From: Colletotrichum lupini
Lineage: Eukaryota > Ascomycota > Sordariomycetes > Glomerellales > Glomerellaceae
Direction of reading: 5' to 3'
DNA length: 64,000 nt
Assembly: GCF_023278565.1 (NCBI RefSeq)
Contig: NC_064679.1
Coordinates: forward strand, 4,650,001-4,714,000
This document shows positions 1-11,145 of this stretch, piece after piece (within the stretch, counting starts at the first letter, position 1; each line of letters starts with the position of its first letter). The notes under the pieces are model-generated. The model saw only the letters and a program-made list of their open reading frames with translations, was not told the DNA's origin and made no database searches. The translations under genes were made by a program, and so were the position numbers.

Positions 1-256
1 GACAAACATCTTACCCTTTCCAGATATTGAGGCCGCTGGTGGCGTTGTTGTACCCTTCATACTTGGCGTAGCCCAAATCTACAAGTAGCGAAGAAGGCTG
101 CCGCTGAGGGACATCGCCCAGACCCCGCGTGTCGACAAGCAGTCGATCCAAAAACGTGGCCGCCGCATCCTGCGATGTAGACGAGGGAAAGGCGCCCGAG
201 AGGCAGGGCGCGATAAGTCCCGCGACGACTAGCGGTAGAGTCCTGAAGAGGCGCAT
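1..256 (-). CDS. Secreted type-B carboxylesterase/lipase, 5' end only
   Basis: Partial gene, cut by the left edge. Exon 1 (15..256) starts at the ATG at 256 and encodes about 80 residues: a signal peptide (MRLFRTLPLVVAGLIAPCLSG), then a short spacer and the segment VDLGYAKYEGYNNATSGLNI, which matches the first beta strand region of fungal type-B carboxylesterases (alpha/beta hydrolases cleaving carboxylic esters outside the cell). A GTAAGA donor follows at 14 in phase 2, so the rest of the gene, with the Ser-Glu-His triad, lies outside the window. Family call rests on this N-terminal motif only; substrate unknown. Confidence 0.7.
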
Positions 257-1773
257 GGTTTACGGGTGAGCGAATGTGATGTTCGACGTACCGCGAACGA
301 GTGACCGTGACGGGATCCGAAGGGAGGGAAGCTAGCTGTATAAGGACCTCGCAGAATGAAATCTCAAAGTCCTCCTCCGTCGTAGTTTGCATGTTCACAC
401 AAGCGGCAATATGCCGCACCAGTTATTGAAGTTGACTAATACCGGCCGGGGGGACATCTCCGTCACGATTCACCTTATTTTGAGTTTCCTTACCCGCACT
501 GACTACCTAAACAAGCAGTCCAGGAAGGCCGGAACGCTAACGAAAACCTGGTTTGTTAATGTAGACCAATATGCGTAAACCCCATTCCATGAACCCCAAG
601 CCATTCTTCCCCGTTAATATCCAACAGCCGAGTCAATCGTAGCACGGTCCCCGATGCTTCGCGAATAGGGGAGGGGGGACTCTCGGTCCGTGCCATAATT
701 CCCTGAAGCGATTCAAGCTTGTCCAATGTTTGCTGACCTCGTTCGCTGTACGGATGATGCGATGAACAGCGGGGGAGCCACTGGGGGAGGGCATGTCAGC
801 GTCACATCGGGTCGTGGTATGGACCTCTCTGGCGAAGACGGCAGCTTCCTATCCGTAGAAACCGAGCTTTAAGAATGCGGAATACGAGGGGTAGAAGCGA
901 GGTGCCGACTTTACTACCTCTATGCAGTTGCTTTCCTATACTGCCTAAAGTACACAGGTATCAATATTAGGCCAACTGCTCAGGTTTCAATTAAGTAGTA
1001 GTAAGATGAAATTCTGCGGCGTTGAACAGCATACAACAGAAGCAGATTTGAACTTCAAACAGACAACGCTCTCTGAGGTGAGCTATTGAGAACTAGAACC
1101 CATCCCTATATAACTATGGAGCTCGCTTGAGCATTAGAGTTCAATCTCCACACAAAAAAAGGATCCTGAAGAGCAAGGCCGCATCCCCTGAACCTCCCTT
1201 CGTCCGAACATCTGTCCGTAGACGCCACGCGCGATCGACCGCGGAGCCACCGTCTCGATAAGAAGCAGACGTATTCTACCCATCGTCTTGTTTATCTGTC
1301 TCGGGCTTCCCCCCACTCGTCCTACAGCCTCCCGCAGGATCTCCCCGACACACACTAGGTGCGGGGTCTCACGCCGTCTCCGACAGCGTTCCCGCGCCTA
1401 GGGTGCCGTGCGCCACCGACGCGGACGGCCGGGGCCGAGTGACATGCCCCACGCCGGTGATCCTGTAATGCTGCTGTTGAAGAACTGCCTTAATAATATA
1501 GTACCTTGAGTCTTGATACTCCAGTCACTGCAAGATCAAACGCGACAAGTCATAATCAGTAGCTCGCATTGTCTTAGTCGAACCTAGGCCATTCATAATC
1601 CAGCCAAATCAATTGCAATCCCAGCAACAAACCCGTCCAAATCATGCGGGCGGATTCTTTAGCCCGCCAGTTTTCTTCCCAAAGTTATTTCCCAACGTCA
1701 TGAACCGTATATAATCATCCGCGTACCTCTGTCTTCGCCTATTTGATCAAATAAGAAAGGAAAACGGGGTGCC
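257..1773. other. Intergenic region, no gene seen
   Basis: Upstream of the carboxylesterase and downstream of the next minus-strand gene. Only short, compositionally implausible open frames are present. I see no RNA gene or repeat. Confidence 0.6.
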
Positions 1774-2978
1774 TCATTTCCGCTCCTCAAAGTAGAACTT
1801 GCCGAGCTTGTCGCCGCCACCCTGAGGGCTACCAAGCGCGTTGTTACCTACGCGTGCCTCGCCCCCATCAAGTCGCTCCCTAAGAAGACGCTCTGCGGTA
1901 TCACGAGCTGTTGGCGTCGTGGCGGAGTTAGCTTGTGAAGATTGCTGGGGGAGCTGGGAAGCAGGGACAGGTGGCTTGTTGGTGGTGTCGACGTACATTT
2001 CGTCGCTAGGTACACCGGCACCATCATTGGTCGTACCATCCATCATCCTCGCATCCCGTCTTTCCTGCATTGCGGCCGCGCTGGTGGGAGTATCACCGCC
2101 CATTGTGACGTCGCGGGCCCGCTGCGTCGGCAAGCCGTCACTCAGACCAGAGGCACTTCGCTCCAAACCCCAGATACCGGCCTGGCCAGCGACTCCAGGA
2201 ATGGGGCGACGCTGGTAAATGGGACCAGACACGGTGCTGTTGGCGCCCTCGCCGAAACCAACAAGGCTGGCGGATCCATCGTCGCTCATGCGGTCGTCGT
2301 AGCCTCCGGTGGACCCAGCCGTCTGGTCCTCGTCCATGCGTTCAGGCTCGGCGCCCATACTGGTAACCGAGTCGGCCTCGCGGTAGTTGGTATCCATGCT
2401 GAACATATCCTCATCCTGCTCGCCAGGTGCGGTGCGCGTCTCGTTGTCGTCACCGACATAGCTCTCAGTCGCGCTGGCGGTACCGACAGTGCTCATCTTA
2501 GTAACAGCGGTGGGTTGGCCATGGGCATCAAAGTATGCGGGTGTGAGGTGAGTGTTGGGCGGGTAGTTGGCAGGGAAGCCGGTGGAGGTGGGGGTCGTCT
2601 GAGGAGAGATTGAGGAACCGGCATTCTGCTGGTGCGGCGGGGCGCGCAGAGTCGAGACTCGCTCTAGACCGGCGAGGCGGGAGATTCTGTCGGCGCGCTC
2701 GGCCTCGAGGCTCGTTGTAGAGGGGTGGTGAGCGTGGCCGCGGACACCGGCGGGACCCTGGGGATAGTGGCCTCGGTGACCATCTTTGATAGCGGTGGTA
2801 GAGAGGGCAGAAAGGGAGGTCGTGGCGCTCGTGGGGGTGCCGCTGTGTGGGGAGATATTAGCTTGGGAATCAAGTGGGAGAGAGGAGGCGAGACAGCGTA
2901 CGGCATCTCAGATGGAGTATCCGGGTTGGAGGTGGGAGGAGGGAGGTTGATGAAGGTAGGACGCGGTGCTTGCGCCAT
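1774..2978 (-). CDS. Conserved fungal low-complexity protein, function unknown
   Basis: I do not recognise a named domain. The start at 2978 (MAQAPRPTFINLPPPTSNPD) is in one frame. From 2907 down to 1774 a second frame is open without stops, carrying SPHSGTPTSATTSLSAL, SLEAERADRISRLAGLERV, KMSTVGTASATESY, ASLVGFGEGANSTVSGP and the C-terminus DKLGKFYFEERK. The two frames join either by a 59-nt intron (2843..2901: GTACGC donor, GCTAAT branch-like site, CACACAG acceptor; 381 aa) or, if there is no intron, only by assuming one missing base near 2876 (~401 aa). The protein is Ser/Thr/Pro/Asp-rich and probably disordered, with a short charged helix (SLEAERADRISRL). No signal peptide or membrane segment. 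Probably nuclear or cytosolic; function not inferred. Confidence 0.65.
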
Positions 2979-4169
2979 GGCTGCTAGATTTGACGTTGGT
3001 GTCTGGGAAGAAGCGAAAGGGTGTCGATGAGGTCGATAGCGGACGCCGTCGACGTTATATGTGTCGATATTCGGACCGAGATGTGCTCGTAACCGGTTGC
3101 TCGTAAGTAGTAGATGCTCTTCGGGCAGAGATGGTTTGGGGGCGCTCCGTGGTAGACGATAGTTAAACGGCGGAAACTATCGGGTATCGTCGTCGGGTGT
3201 GTAGGTGGGCGTTACCTCCAGAGCCAGACAATGGAGGTGGAATGGTGGTATCTAGCACAGAGTCGAATGGGTATCGCAAAGGGAGCAATTCGCATGTGCG
3301 CTTCTTGTCGTCGTGTGAAGAAGAAAGGGTGACGAGGTGTGGCCGGAATGTGCAGAGTTCCAAGTTGGGTGAAGAAAGCCAAGTGACTGGATGTTGGACG
3401 TTCGCGTCAGGCAGGCGTGACAGGGAAACACTGAGGTTGGTCCCCTGAAGTCATGAAAGTGAAGCGCCCCAAGGTCAAGGTACTTGGGCTGTTCGTACCG
3501 AATGAGGTGGGAAAGCAAGGCAAGCGCTGGGCGTGGGTGGGTACCTTCCTTAGAAGCTACTCAAGGTACGTACAATAGGGAGGCAGACACGCAGAAGGAA
3601 CAGCAGGAGCAGAAAGAGCAGGAGCAAGGCGGGGGAGGGGAAGAGCACGCAGCAGGCGGGGGGACCAACGATGGGCAGGAACGGGGACGGTGACGGAGCG
3701 TCGGGTGGGCAGAGCACCTCAGGGCAAGGCAAGAGCACTGGGCAATGTCCCTTCCTCCCTGGACCTGCCCGCGCTACCAATGACGTAGACCCCGGTACCT
3801 TGAGTGCCCCGCTTACATCACCGGGAGAAGACACGTTCTACGAGCTTTGATTGGTTTATAAGACTTCTGTCGCGATTGGACCCCACCTATCTTGGACCCC
3901 TCAGGCTGGGAAAAAGGTACGAAGTGCATGTATCTTTTTGTGAATAAGAGACCCTGAATGCTTCTCCTCCACGTCCCTGCATCTCCTTCCCGTTGCGTGG
4001 GTTCGTTCTGTATGATGTTCATTTCCCATTTGCCCAACCCATGTACAATGATGGCATTTCATTCCATGCGATAGTCTCCTGTGCAGTTCACGTGTACAGT
4101 ATTTCGTACATACGAGCTGGATTCCAGGGTTTGAGACAAGATACTGCCCATCCTCTGAGTTACGACATC
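2979..4169. other. Intergenic/5' region with purine-rich tract
   Basis: Upstream of the minus-strand gene ending at 2978. The stretch 3590-3700 is strongly purine-rich on the plus strand (CAGGAGCAGAAAGAG-like runs). It may be a promoter or 5' UTR. No convincing gene. Confidence 0.5.
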
Positions 4170-4593
4170 TCAAAAAACGCCCGGCTTAAAATCAGTCACC
4201 CTCGCCTTGATAATAGCCGACCCAACCTGCTTCATAAACGCCTGGTGCGCAGGGTCCTTGTGGAGGTAATAATCGCGGTCCTCAACGCTCTCGAACTCGG
4301 CCACAAAAATGTGCGTGATGCCGTCCTGCAGACCCTCGGGGCTACAGTCGAGGCCGCCGACCAGAGACTTGATGTACGACTTGCTAGACGTCGGGTGGAT
4401 ACAATTCTCCTTGAGCGCCAACATGGAATCGCACATCTGTGTTTAGCGTTAGCCTGTGCTTCTGCTGTCAAGCTATTACTACGTAAGCTCCCTGACACCA
4501 GGCCCGCAGGGTTGTGGCCAAACATACCGTCTTGACCTCCTCTGCTGGAATGAGCTCCTTGAACTGGAACTGGACAACGTGGATGACGGTCAT
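4170..4593 (-). CDS. Dabb-domain (stress-responsive A/B barrel) protein
   Basis: Two exons, 4528..4593 and 4170..4436, joined in phase 0 (donor GTATGT at 4527; branch GCTAAC; acceptor ACAG before 4436), giving 110 aa. The sequence starts MTVIHVVQFQFKELIPAEEV and ends ARVTDFKPGVF. The order beta strand (VIHVVQFQFK), helix with LKENCIHP, then GITHIFVAEFES-EDRDYYLHKDPAHQ is the Dabb dimeric alpha+beta barrel pattern; the DPAHQ segment is the family hallmark. Length is typical of single-domain Dabb proteins. These form small soluble dimers, some linked to stress and some to polyketide cyclisation. Nothing nearby points to a specialised pathway, so a general cytosolic role is more likely; substrate unknown. 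Confidence 0.88.
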
Positions 4594-5859
4594 TTTGAAT
4601 ATCAAGAGTGGGTTATGCAAGCGGGGGCATAAAGGCTGAAGTTTAGATAAAGTAGATTCGAGCGGACCTTGGGTTGTTGATCAGTTGTTTTGGCTTCCCT
4701 TCCGGACGTCCTCACCCCGCCTCTTGTTCAACGCGGGCGGAGTGCGGAACGGCGGGGCATCGCCATCTCATCCGTCATCGTCCCGTCTTGATGCGGGGTG
4801 ACCTTCGGCCAATCATACATGCGAACCACAACCACCCGGCTGGTCCTCAATTGACCAACATCCACGCCTAATTGAGAGGCATGCATAAATGCACCGTGTA
4901 AGGGGTATTAAGGTGCTGTGTACTGGCGATGTACTCTCCCAGGTCTATCTTGTCTTCGGGTTCACGCTCCAAGATGCCTAGCATATCGTGTGGATGCAGA
5001 GTCACGTGTGGCTGCGCTAATCTCCAGCCGGGCCTTAGGAAGATGGGTTTCACCATTTGCTCATGAGAAAAGCATTGTCTCTCGCATGGCCTTGGTTTTG
5101 TCATCGGTGCCGTCAGCCTCTTGGAAGCGTTTCTCAAATGACTCTTTGATCTTGTTTCAGTCTCTACAGTCGTCCTTCGATTGAGTGCCTGACACGGGCT
5201 GCCACCAATGATACATGCATCTTGTGGACATCTGTTGTGGATCGGTGCTTTTGATATTATCACATCGTTTTCAATACCCATGTGTTCCAAGTATCAATCG
5301 ATTCACCGCTGAATACGACCGGACACGTGCAATGCGGTGACCACTAACACTTCCCTCTCATCAATGTTCATTCATAAAAACTAGAAACCATCGAGAGGGA
5401 CTAAAGATTCGACCAGGCCAGTCTTGAAAGAATCAATGAATACGACTCCGAACAGAGTATCGACTATCGTTCGCGGTCTTTCAAATCAGTGACAATGCTG
5501 TGCCTTTAATGGATATTAAACGTTGAGATACGTACAATATCTCACGTACCCAAGAGGAACTTAAGTTAACTGTGATATGAAGAAATGACTCGAGCTGTCG
5601 GGACCCTTGATCAAAAACATTTTGAAATAATAATTTTCATTATTCTATCTCTTCCTAATCTCCTCCCCTCTCTTCCTCATTACAAAACCATCATCCATGG
5701 TCTTCCCCACCAATTTTATCACCAAATCTATTCCAGCTCATCATACGAGAGCATTCAATACAAAGGGAAAATCTTTCTCACATCAAGCTTTTGCTATCAA
5801 GCCTGTGCCACCAAACTTATGCTCGTTCATGGTATCCCTAAACCACTGCAGGGTCCAGG
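4594..5859. other. Intergenic region
   Basis: Upstream of the Dabb gene and downstream of the GPI-protein gene. A pyrimidine-rich stretch (about 5640-5690) may be part of the 3' UTR of the latter. No gene or RNA recognised. Confidence 0.5.
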
Positions 5860-7374
5860 TTACAAGAACACAAGCATACCAATAGCAACCGCACCAAGAA
5901 CGCTCATCAGCGGCATCACACTGACAGCCATCAGAGCGGGCTCGCCGGCCGTCACCACGGCGGTGGGAGACGTGGTGCCGGGGCGGGTGCCGCTGACGGT
6001 GGTGGGGACGGCCGGAGTGGTCGCGGGAGAGCTGCCGGCGGGAGGCTTGGTGGGGTTTGAGGGAGGGTTGGAGGCAGGGGGGTTCGCGGGAGGCTGCGCG
6101 GGAGGGCTGGCAGGGGGGTTGGAAGGAGGGTTGGAAGGAGGGTTGGAAGGAGTGTTGCTAGGAGGGTTGCTAGGAGGGTTGCTAGGAGGGTTGCTAGGAG
6201 GGTTGCTAGGAGGGTTGGAAGGAGGGTTGGAAGGAGGGTTGCTGGGCGGGTTGGAAGGAGGGTTGCTAGGCGGGTTGGAAGGGTTGGCGGGAGGGTTTGA
6301 CGGGTTGCTGGGAGGGTTCGACGGGTTGGTAGGAGGGTTGCTGGGGTTGGTAGGCGGGTTGACAGGAGGCGAGGCCGGGTTCGAGGGCTTCGTGACCAAA
6401 GTCGAGCCACCAGGGCCAGTAGGGGTAGGAGTTCCCTGGCGGGTGAAGGACGAAGTAGTAGTCGTGGTGAGGGTGCTGCAGACGGCGTTGTTGCAGGTAG
6501 TGTACGTCTTTGTAAGGGTCGAGCAATCAGTGTAGAAGGGTGCCTGGGTGCTCGTGGCGGGAACGTAGACTGGGCGCGTGTAGGTCGAGCAGGTGCCGTT
6601 GAAGTTGCAGCGAGTGATGGTCGTCACTGTCGGGGGAGTGACGACGGGGGGAAGGGGGTAGGTGATTGTGGTGACGGGCTTGCAGTAGCCGTTGTAGCAG
6701 GAGGTGATCGTCACGCAAGGGGGCAGGGTGATGACATTGCAAGTGCCGTTAAAGTTGCAAGTGGTGGTTGTCACCGGGGGAGGGATGGTGATAGGGGCGG
6801 TCCCGTTGGGGAACACGGGAGGAGTAGTGACGGTGGGATCAACCGGGACAGGGATGACGGTGGTGCTGTTGTTGGGAAGGGTCACGGTAGAACTGGTAAA
6901 GGTAGGGAGAACGCCGGGGTCGGTGGTGTTGAGGGCCGAGGTTGTGAGGATGGTAGAGGTGACCACGTCGGTGGTGGTGGTCGACGTGGTGGCGACGCCG
7001 GGGTCCGAGGACGTCGAGTCGGTAGAAGTCGAGGTCTCGGTGGTGCTCGGGACGGTGCTGGCGCCGCTGCTGAGGGTAGAATCCGTGGTGACCGAGGTGC
7101 TCGTGGGAGCAATAACCGTGACGGTAGAGCTGCCGTCACTGGTCACGATGGAGGTGCCGGTGGAAGCCGTGCTGCTGGAGCTGGCGGAGGAGGTCAGAGT
7201 GGTGGTGGTGCCGCCGCCGGTGACCGTGGTCGTGGGGTTAGCCACGGTCACGGTAGTGCTGGGCGTCACGGTCGTAGTCGGAGCGACGACGGTGGTCGAG
7301 GTGGTCGACTGGCCGTTGACACCGGCCAAGAGGGCGGCACCCGCGGCGAGGCGGATAATGGCGGGAGAAACCAT
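5860..7374 (-). CDS. GPI-anchored Ser/Thr/Pro-rich cell-wall protein
   Basis: A single 504-residue open frame. The N-terminus MVSPAIIRLAAGAALLAGVNG is a signal peptide. Residues ~22-170 are Ser/Thr-rich and expected to be heavily O-mannosylated. Residues ~200-320 contain repeated Cys modules with the shared motif CNFNGTC (twice) and related CYNGYC and CNNAVC. Residues ~350-450 are a PSNP tandem array encoded by a 12-nt minisatellite. The C-terminus ends in a hydrophobic tail (PLMSVLGAVAIGMLVFL) after small residues, as in GPI addition signals. Likely a covalently bound wall protein or adhesin-like surface protein. The repeat-bearing linker suggests length variation between strains. No enzymatic domain seen. 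Confidence 0.85.
   Translation of the reverse strand: MVSPAIIRLAAGAALLAGVNGQSTTSTTVVAPTTTVTPSTTVTVANPTTTVTGGGTTTTLTSSASSSSTASTGTSIVTSDGSSTVTVIAPTSTSVTTDSTLSSGASTVPSTTETSTSTDSTSSDPGVATTSTTTTDVVTSTILTTSALNTTDPGVLPTFTSSTVTLPNNSTTVIPVPVDPTVTTPPVFPNGTAPITIPPPVTTTTCNFNGTCNVITLPPCVTITSCYNGYCKPVTTITYPLPPVVTPPTVTTITRCNFNGTCSTYTRPVYVPATSTQAPFYTDCSTLTKTYTTCNNAVCSTLTTTTTSSFTRQGTPTPTGPGGSTLVTKPSNPASPPVNPPTNPSNPPTNPSNPPSNPSNPPANPSNPPSNPPSNPPSNPPSNPPSNPPSNPPSNPPSNPPSNPPSNTPSNPPSNPPSNPPASPPAQPPANPPASNPPSNPTKPPAGSSPATTPAVPTTVSGTRPGTTSPTAVVTAGEPALMAVSVMPLMSVLGAVAIGMLVFL
6113..6290. repeat. 12-nt coding minisatellite (PSNP array)
   Basis: About 14 tandem copies of a 12-nt unit of the type GGAGGGTTGCTA / GGAGGGTTGGAA on the plus strand. 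On the minus strand each encodes Asn-Pro-Pro-Ser within the GPI protein. The unit length is a multiple of three, so copy-number change keeps the frame. Degenerate copies extend to about 6360. Confidence 0.9.
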
Positions 7375-9316
7375 CTTGATGGTTTGTAGATATAAGCGAG
7401 AGTGGTGGTTGGTTCTGTTTGACTAGACTCTTGATCTTGAGCTAGAGAAAACGAAAGACGAAAGCGAATGTTGAAGCAGAAGCTCAGAGAGAAGGGGGGT
7501 GTTGAAGATGTGTTTGCTGTGATGAGGATAAGAAGAAAGGACTGATATCGGCTGGGTTCAAGGAGACTTGATATAGCCGTTGACCGTGTGGTGCAAGTCT
7601 GCCCATCCTCCTGAGAACATTACCGAGAACGTAGGTGGGACCATGCAGGAACAGTTCGTGAGCTCCATCCAAAGTGGATAATCTTTGGCCAAGAGCATCG
7701 TGAAAATTCAGAGATCTCGAATATGGCTGCATGCGGCAAAAGATGTTGCGAGCTCCTCGTGCACTCTGCCAGTTCGGACCGTTTTGGCGTACGCCATAGT
7801 GGGCAGTTGGGACTGGCAGTTGGACGGATGTGGTAAGAAGAAGAGGTATTTTTGGGATGAACCTGTAAGCGAGCATGGCTTACACGCGAGTGGTCCAGGG
7901 AAGAGAGTTGCGCCGGGCGAGGTACGGAACCAGGGGAGAAGAGCATTTCGTCGGATCCGGATAGATCAGAGGCAAGTGCGGTGGGTTTGGTGAGGTAGTT
8001 GTTCAGAGTGAGACATTGCGCGATGGATCTGGTGGATATCTTCAGGTGTGAGGAATGTTGGTGATCGCTGCGACTCTGCGCGAGGCGATTCAGAGTGAGA
8101 CAAGACTGGCGAGGGGAAACGGAAGGCGACTGCAATCCAGGGCAACGAGAGGGACAAGCCAGCGTATCCGTACGGCCCGGATCATGTCTCTTCGGCACCG
8201 AAGACAGCCTTGCTCACGTCCAAGCCCTATGAGAACGTCATCGCCACTGTCTCGCCGTGAGACAGCCGGTTCCCGAAGTCCGGTGGACTCAGCATTCCAG
8301 CCTGGTCCCGGGATGATTGTCCATGGGGAAAGAGAGGGATTGTTCAGTCATCAACTGCCGCTCATGACATCCCGGAGGAAATTCTGGTGGATTCCTTCGT
8401 GTCCATCATGAACTACAAGCTTAAAGACCTAGTAAGAAAATCTAGTTAGAAAATTCATATTAATCAGACTTATTGCCCTCAAAACCTCATTGGCCCCGAA
8501 CTCAAACCATGCAAAATCTTTCGTCTGTTGAGTGAATACGAGGAGGAAATATCTGCTTCATGGCCGCAAACGGCAGATTGTCGATGAAAATCGTAAAAGT
8601 TCTTCCGGAGCTTGGCCGTACTGAGATAAACGCGCTTTCGGTCCTTTGACGCCGCATCCACTCTCATGATCTACGGCACCCCCCCTCTCCCCACGTGTGG
8701 GTGGGTGGGAACGGGATATGAGTTGGTTGCGCGATGTTGAGAGAAGCCACAGAGCGTGTCATTGAGTCTTGTGGCGGAGCGCCGGAGTCAAGGGGGAAAG
8801 CCAGTTGGACCCGGCTGGGAGGGTAGTGGCTTGCGCCGTGATCGGTCGTGTCGACTGGTAAACCGTAAACGAAGTTCCTGAGACATCAGCTCGTGTTGCT
8901 GGAATGTGGCCGATTGAGGATCAAGATCTCGGATTGTGAGTTTGTGTGCTGCCGGCTGAAATGTCATGGAGAGTGTGGTACGATGGGTTCCAACCCCTGG
9001 CAACTGCCGAGGCGTAGATCTGAGAACTGACCGAAATGTGAAGCTACGTCTGGCTTGAACGCTGTCCTGCGTCGTATCCCATAGTTAGCGAATAAGCGTA
9101 GCAGACTGATCTTTGGGTCAGCGGGGAAACTGCCAAGACGAAAAGCATAAAAAATATGAAGTAATAAACGTGAGCCATGTATTCATCTAGATTCCTGGAC
9201 TGAGCTCTGCCTCCATGCAAAACGCCCCGACAAATGAAAAGATATCCAACCTAATCTATTCATACATGACGTAATAGTCTTTCTCAATCATCCACTGCTC
9301 TCCCCGGCGTTGCCGC
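7375..9316. other. Intergenic region
   Basis: Upstream of the GPI-protein gene and downstream of the acyl-CoA dehydrogenase gene. Short open frames on both strands lack recognisable protein character. No RNA gene or repeat seen. Confidence 0.5.
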
Positions 9317-11145
9317 TCACAATTTCATACCAAGTGCCTTGTGCACACGCATGCTCTGCCGGATGCTCAGGTCGAGCATAATCTCCTCACTACCACCGGG
9401 AATGGCGTATGCGCGGACGTCGCGGTATAGTCTCTCAACCTTGCCGCCCTGGCCACCGCGAGAGTACGACAGACCACCAAAGATCTGTGACGCCTCACGA
9501 GCACAGAACTCAAAGGTGACGGTGCTCTGGGCCTTGAGGCCGGCAATGGCACCACCAAGCTTGAGCATGGCCTCGGTCTCACCCATCTTCTGGCACTGGA
9601 AGATGAGGTTCTCGAGCCATGCGTACGAGGCTTCAATCTGGCGGGCCATATGCGCAAGCTTGAGACGAATGACGGGATGCTCGTAGAGCTTCTTGCCAAA
9701 CGTACGACGCTTGTTGGCGTACTTGACGGACTCCTCGTAGCACACGCGAGAGAAGCGCAGGCACTGGATGATGATACCGATACGCTCGTGGTTGAAGTTG
9801 GTCATGATGACTGGAGTGTGTTAGTAAGGGATACGGGGCAAATTTGTGGAAACGACTACATGCCTCTGAAGCCCTGGTTCTTCTTGCCGAGCAAGTTCTC
9901 AACAGGTACCTTGACATCCTCAAAGGTGATGTAGGTGGTACCGCTGGACCAGACACCCTGGCAGTCCATCCGTCTTGTCGTGACACCGGGTCCTCTCTCA
10001 ATAAGCAGCAAGCTGACACCGTTCATGCCTTCGCCACCCGTGCGGACGGCGGTGGTGAAGTAGTCGCACCAGATACCGTTAGTAATCCACTTCTTCTCGC
10101 CGTTGACGATGAAATGCTTTCCATCCTCGCTAAGCTTAGCCTCGCAAGTCAAGTTGGCAACGTCAGAGCCGGCATCGGGTTCGGTAATGGCCAAGCAGAT
10201 GCGCTTGTCACCGTTGAGGATGCCGGGCAGGATACGGTCAACGAGAGCCTTCTGGCCAAACTTGACCAGGGGCGGGCAGCCAATGCCGAAACCACCAATG
10301 ACGTTCCAGACAAAGCCACCTGATGCTGCACGAGACAGCTCGTCGGTCAAAAGCATCTCATGGAAGAGATCCCAGTCCTCTGGAGCCACCGACGCAACGG
10401 TGTTGTTGGTGTACTGCGTAGGGTAGTGGACACCGAGCAGACCAGCAAGGTAGCCGCGCTCACCCATCTGCTTGTAGATGGCGGGATCAACCTCCTTCTT
10501 CTCATCCCACTCACCAACGAAGGGCTCGACATTTGTCTCGACCCATTCGCGGATCTCGGTGCGGAGGGCAGCGTGTGTCTCGTTGTAGTAGGGAGTGTGG
10601 TACTGTAGGCAACATGTCAGTGAATGTTAAGCACCAGAGGATACTTGGCAATTGAACTTACAGCCTGGTACCAGTTGGGGTCGGCGTAGGGAACCAAGTC
10701 GCCAAAGGGATCCATTGGCTCGGACTCTTCGGTGCTGCTGGCAACGACCTTCTTGGGGGCGGCCTTCTTGGGCACGGGAGCGGCGGCAGCAGGTGCCGCT
10801 TCGACGGGCTTAGGCTTGGAGTCGAGGGAGCCGACGTGCAACTTGGCCTTGTACTTCTTCAGGATACCTTCATTGTGGTACTTCCAGAACTGCTTGGAGG
10901 CGTCCTTTCCGGCAACGCGCTGGAGGATCTTCTTACCACCTGAGGAGGTCAGTCAGAGAGGCGTACGTGGGGTCATCTTGGAAAGCAGAGGCTGGAGCAG
11001 AGGCAGAGAAAATGGCAGAACTGAACATACCTGGGTGGTCATCCTGGAACTTTGTGAGGTCGTAGACATCGCCGTCGACGATGATGAACAAGTCGTCAGG
11101 CTTGTTGTGCGACGCAACGTCGCCAGTGGTGAAGGTCTTGGACAT
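9317..11145 (-). CDS. Cytochrome b5-acyl-CoA dehydrogenase fusion
   Basis: Four exons (11031..11145, 10662..10939, 9864..10602, 9317..9810) give 541 aa. Residues 1-~75 are a cytochrome b5 domain: HPGG with heme ligand H37 and a second ligand H60 (WKYHNEG). A basic Ala/Pro/Lys linker follows. Residues ~130-541 are an FAD acyl-CoA dehydrogenase: AITEPDAGSD and GEKKWITNG flavin-binding motifs, NFNHER, KRRTFGKKL, and PGGSEEIM carrying the likely catalytic Glu. It should dehydrogenate an acyl-CoA, with the b5 domain as built-in electron carrier. The C-terminus MKL is not a standard peroxisomal signal. The third intron (9811..9863) is GC-AG: AG|GCATGT is the only donor here that restores the frame to VIMTNFNHER. 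The first two introns are GT-AG. Substrate unknown. Confidence 0.93.

Noticed and set aside
57..419. Open frame of 120 codons on the minus strand over the carboxylesterase start
   Set aside because: It overlaps the esterase exon in another frame and lacks protein-like composition; the esterase frame has a signal peptide and family motif.
3484..3693. Glu/Gln/Gly-rich short frame on the plus strand
   Set aside because: It arises from a purine-rich tract; the opposite strand gives an equally biased frame, so low complexity explains both.
3993..4535. 180-codon plus-strand frame
   Set aside because: Antisense shadow of the Dabb gene, whose spliced product matches the family end to end.
5585..6535. 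316-codon Gly/Val/Leu-rich plus-strand frame
   Set aside because: Antisense of the minisatellite in the GPI protein; the minus frame has both signal peptide and GPI signal.
6704..7426. 240-codon Val-rich plus-strand frame
   Set aside because: Antisense of the Ser/Thr-rich region of the GPI protein gene.
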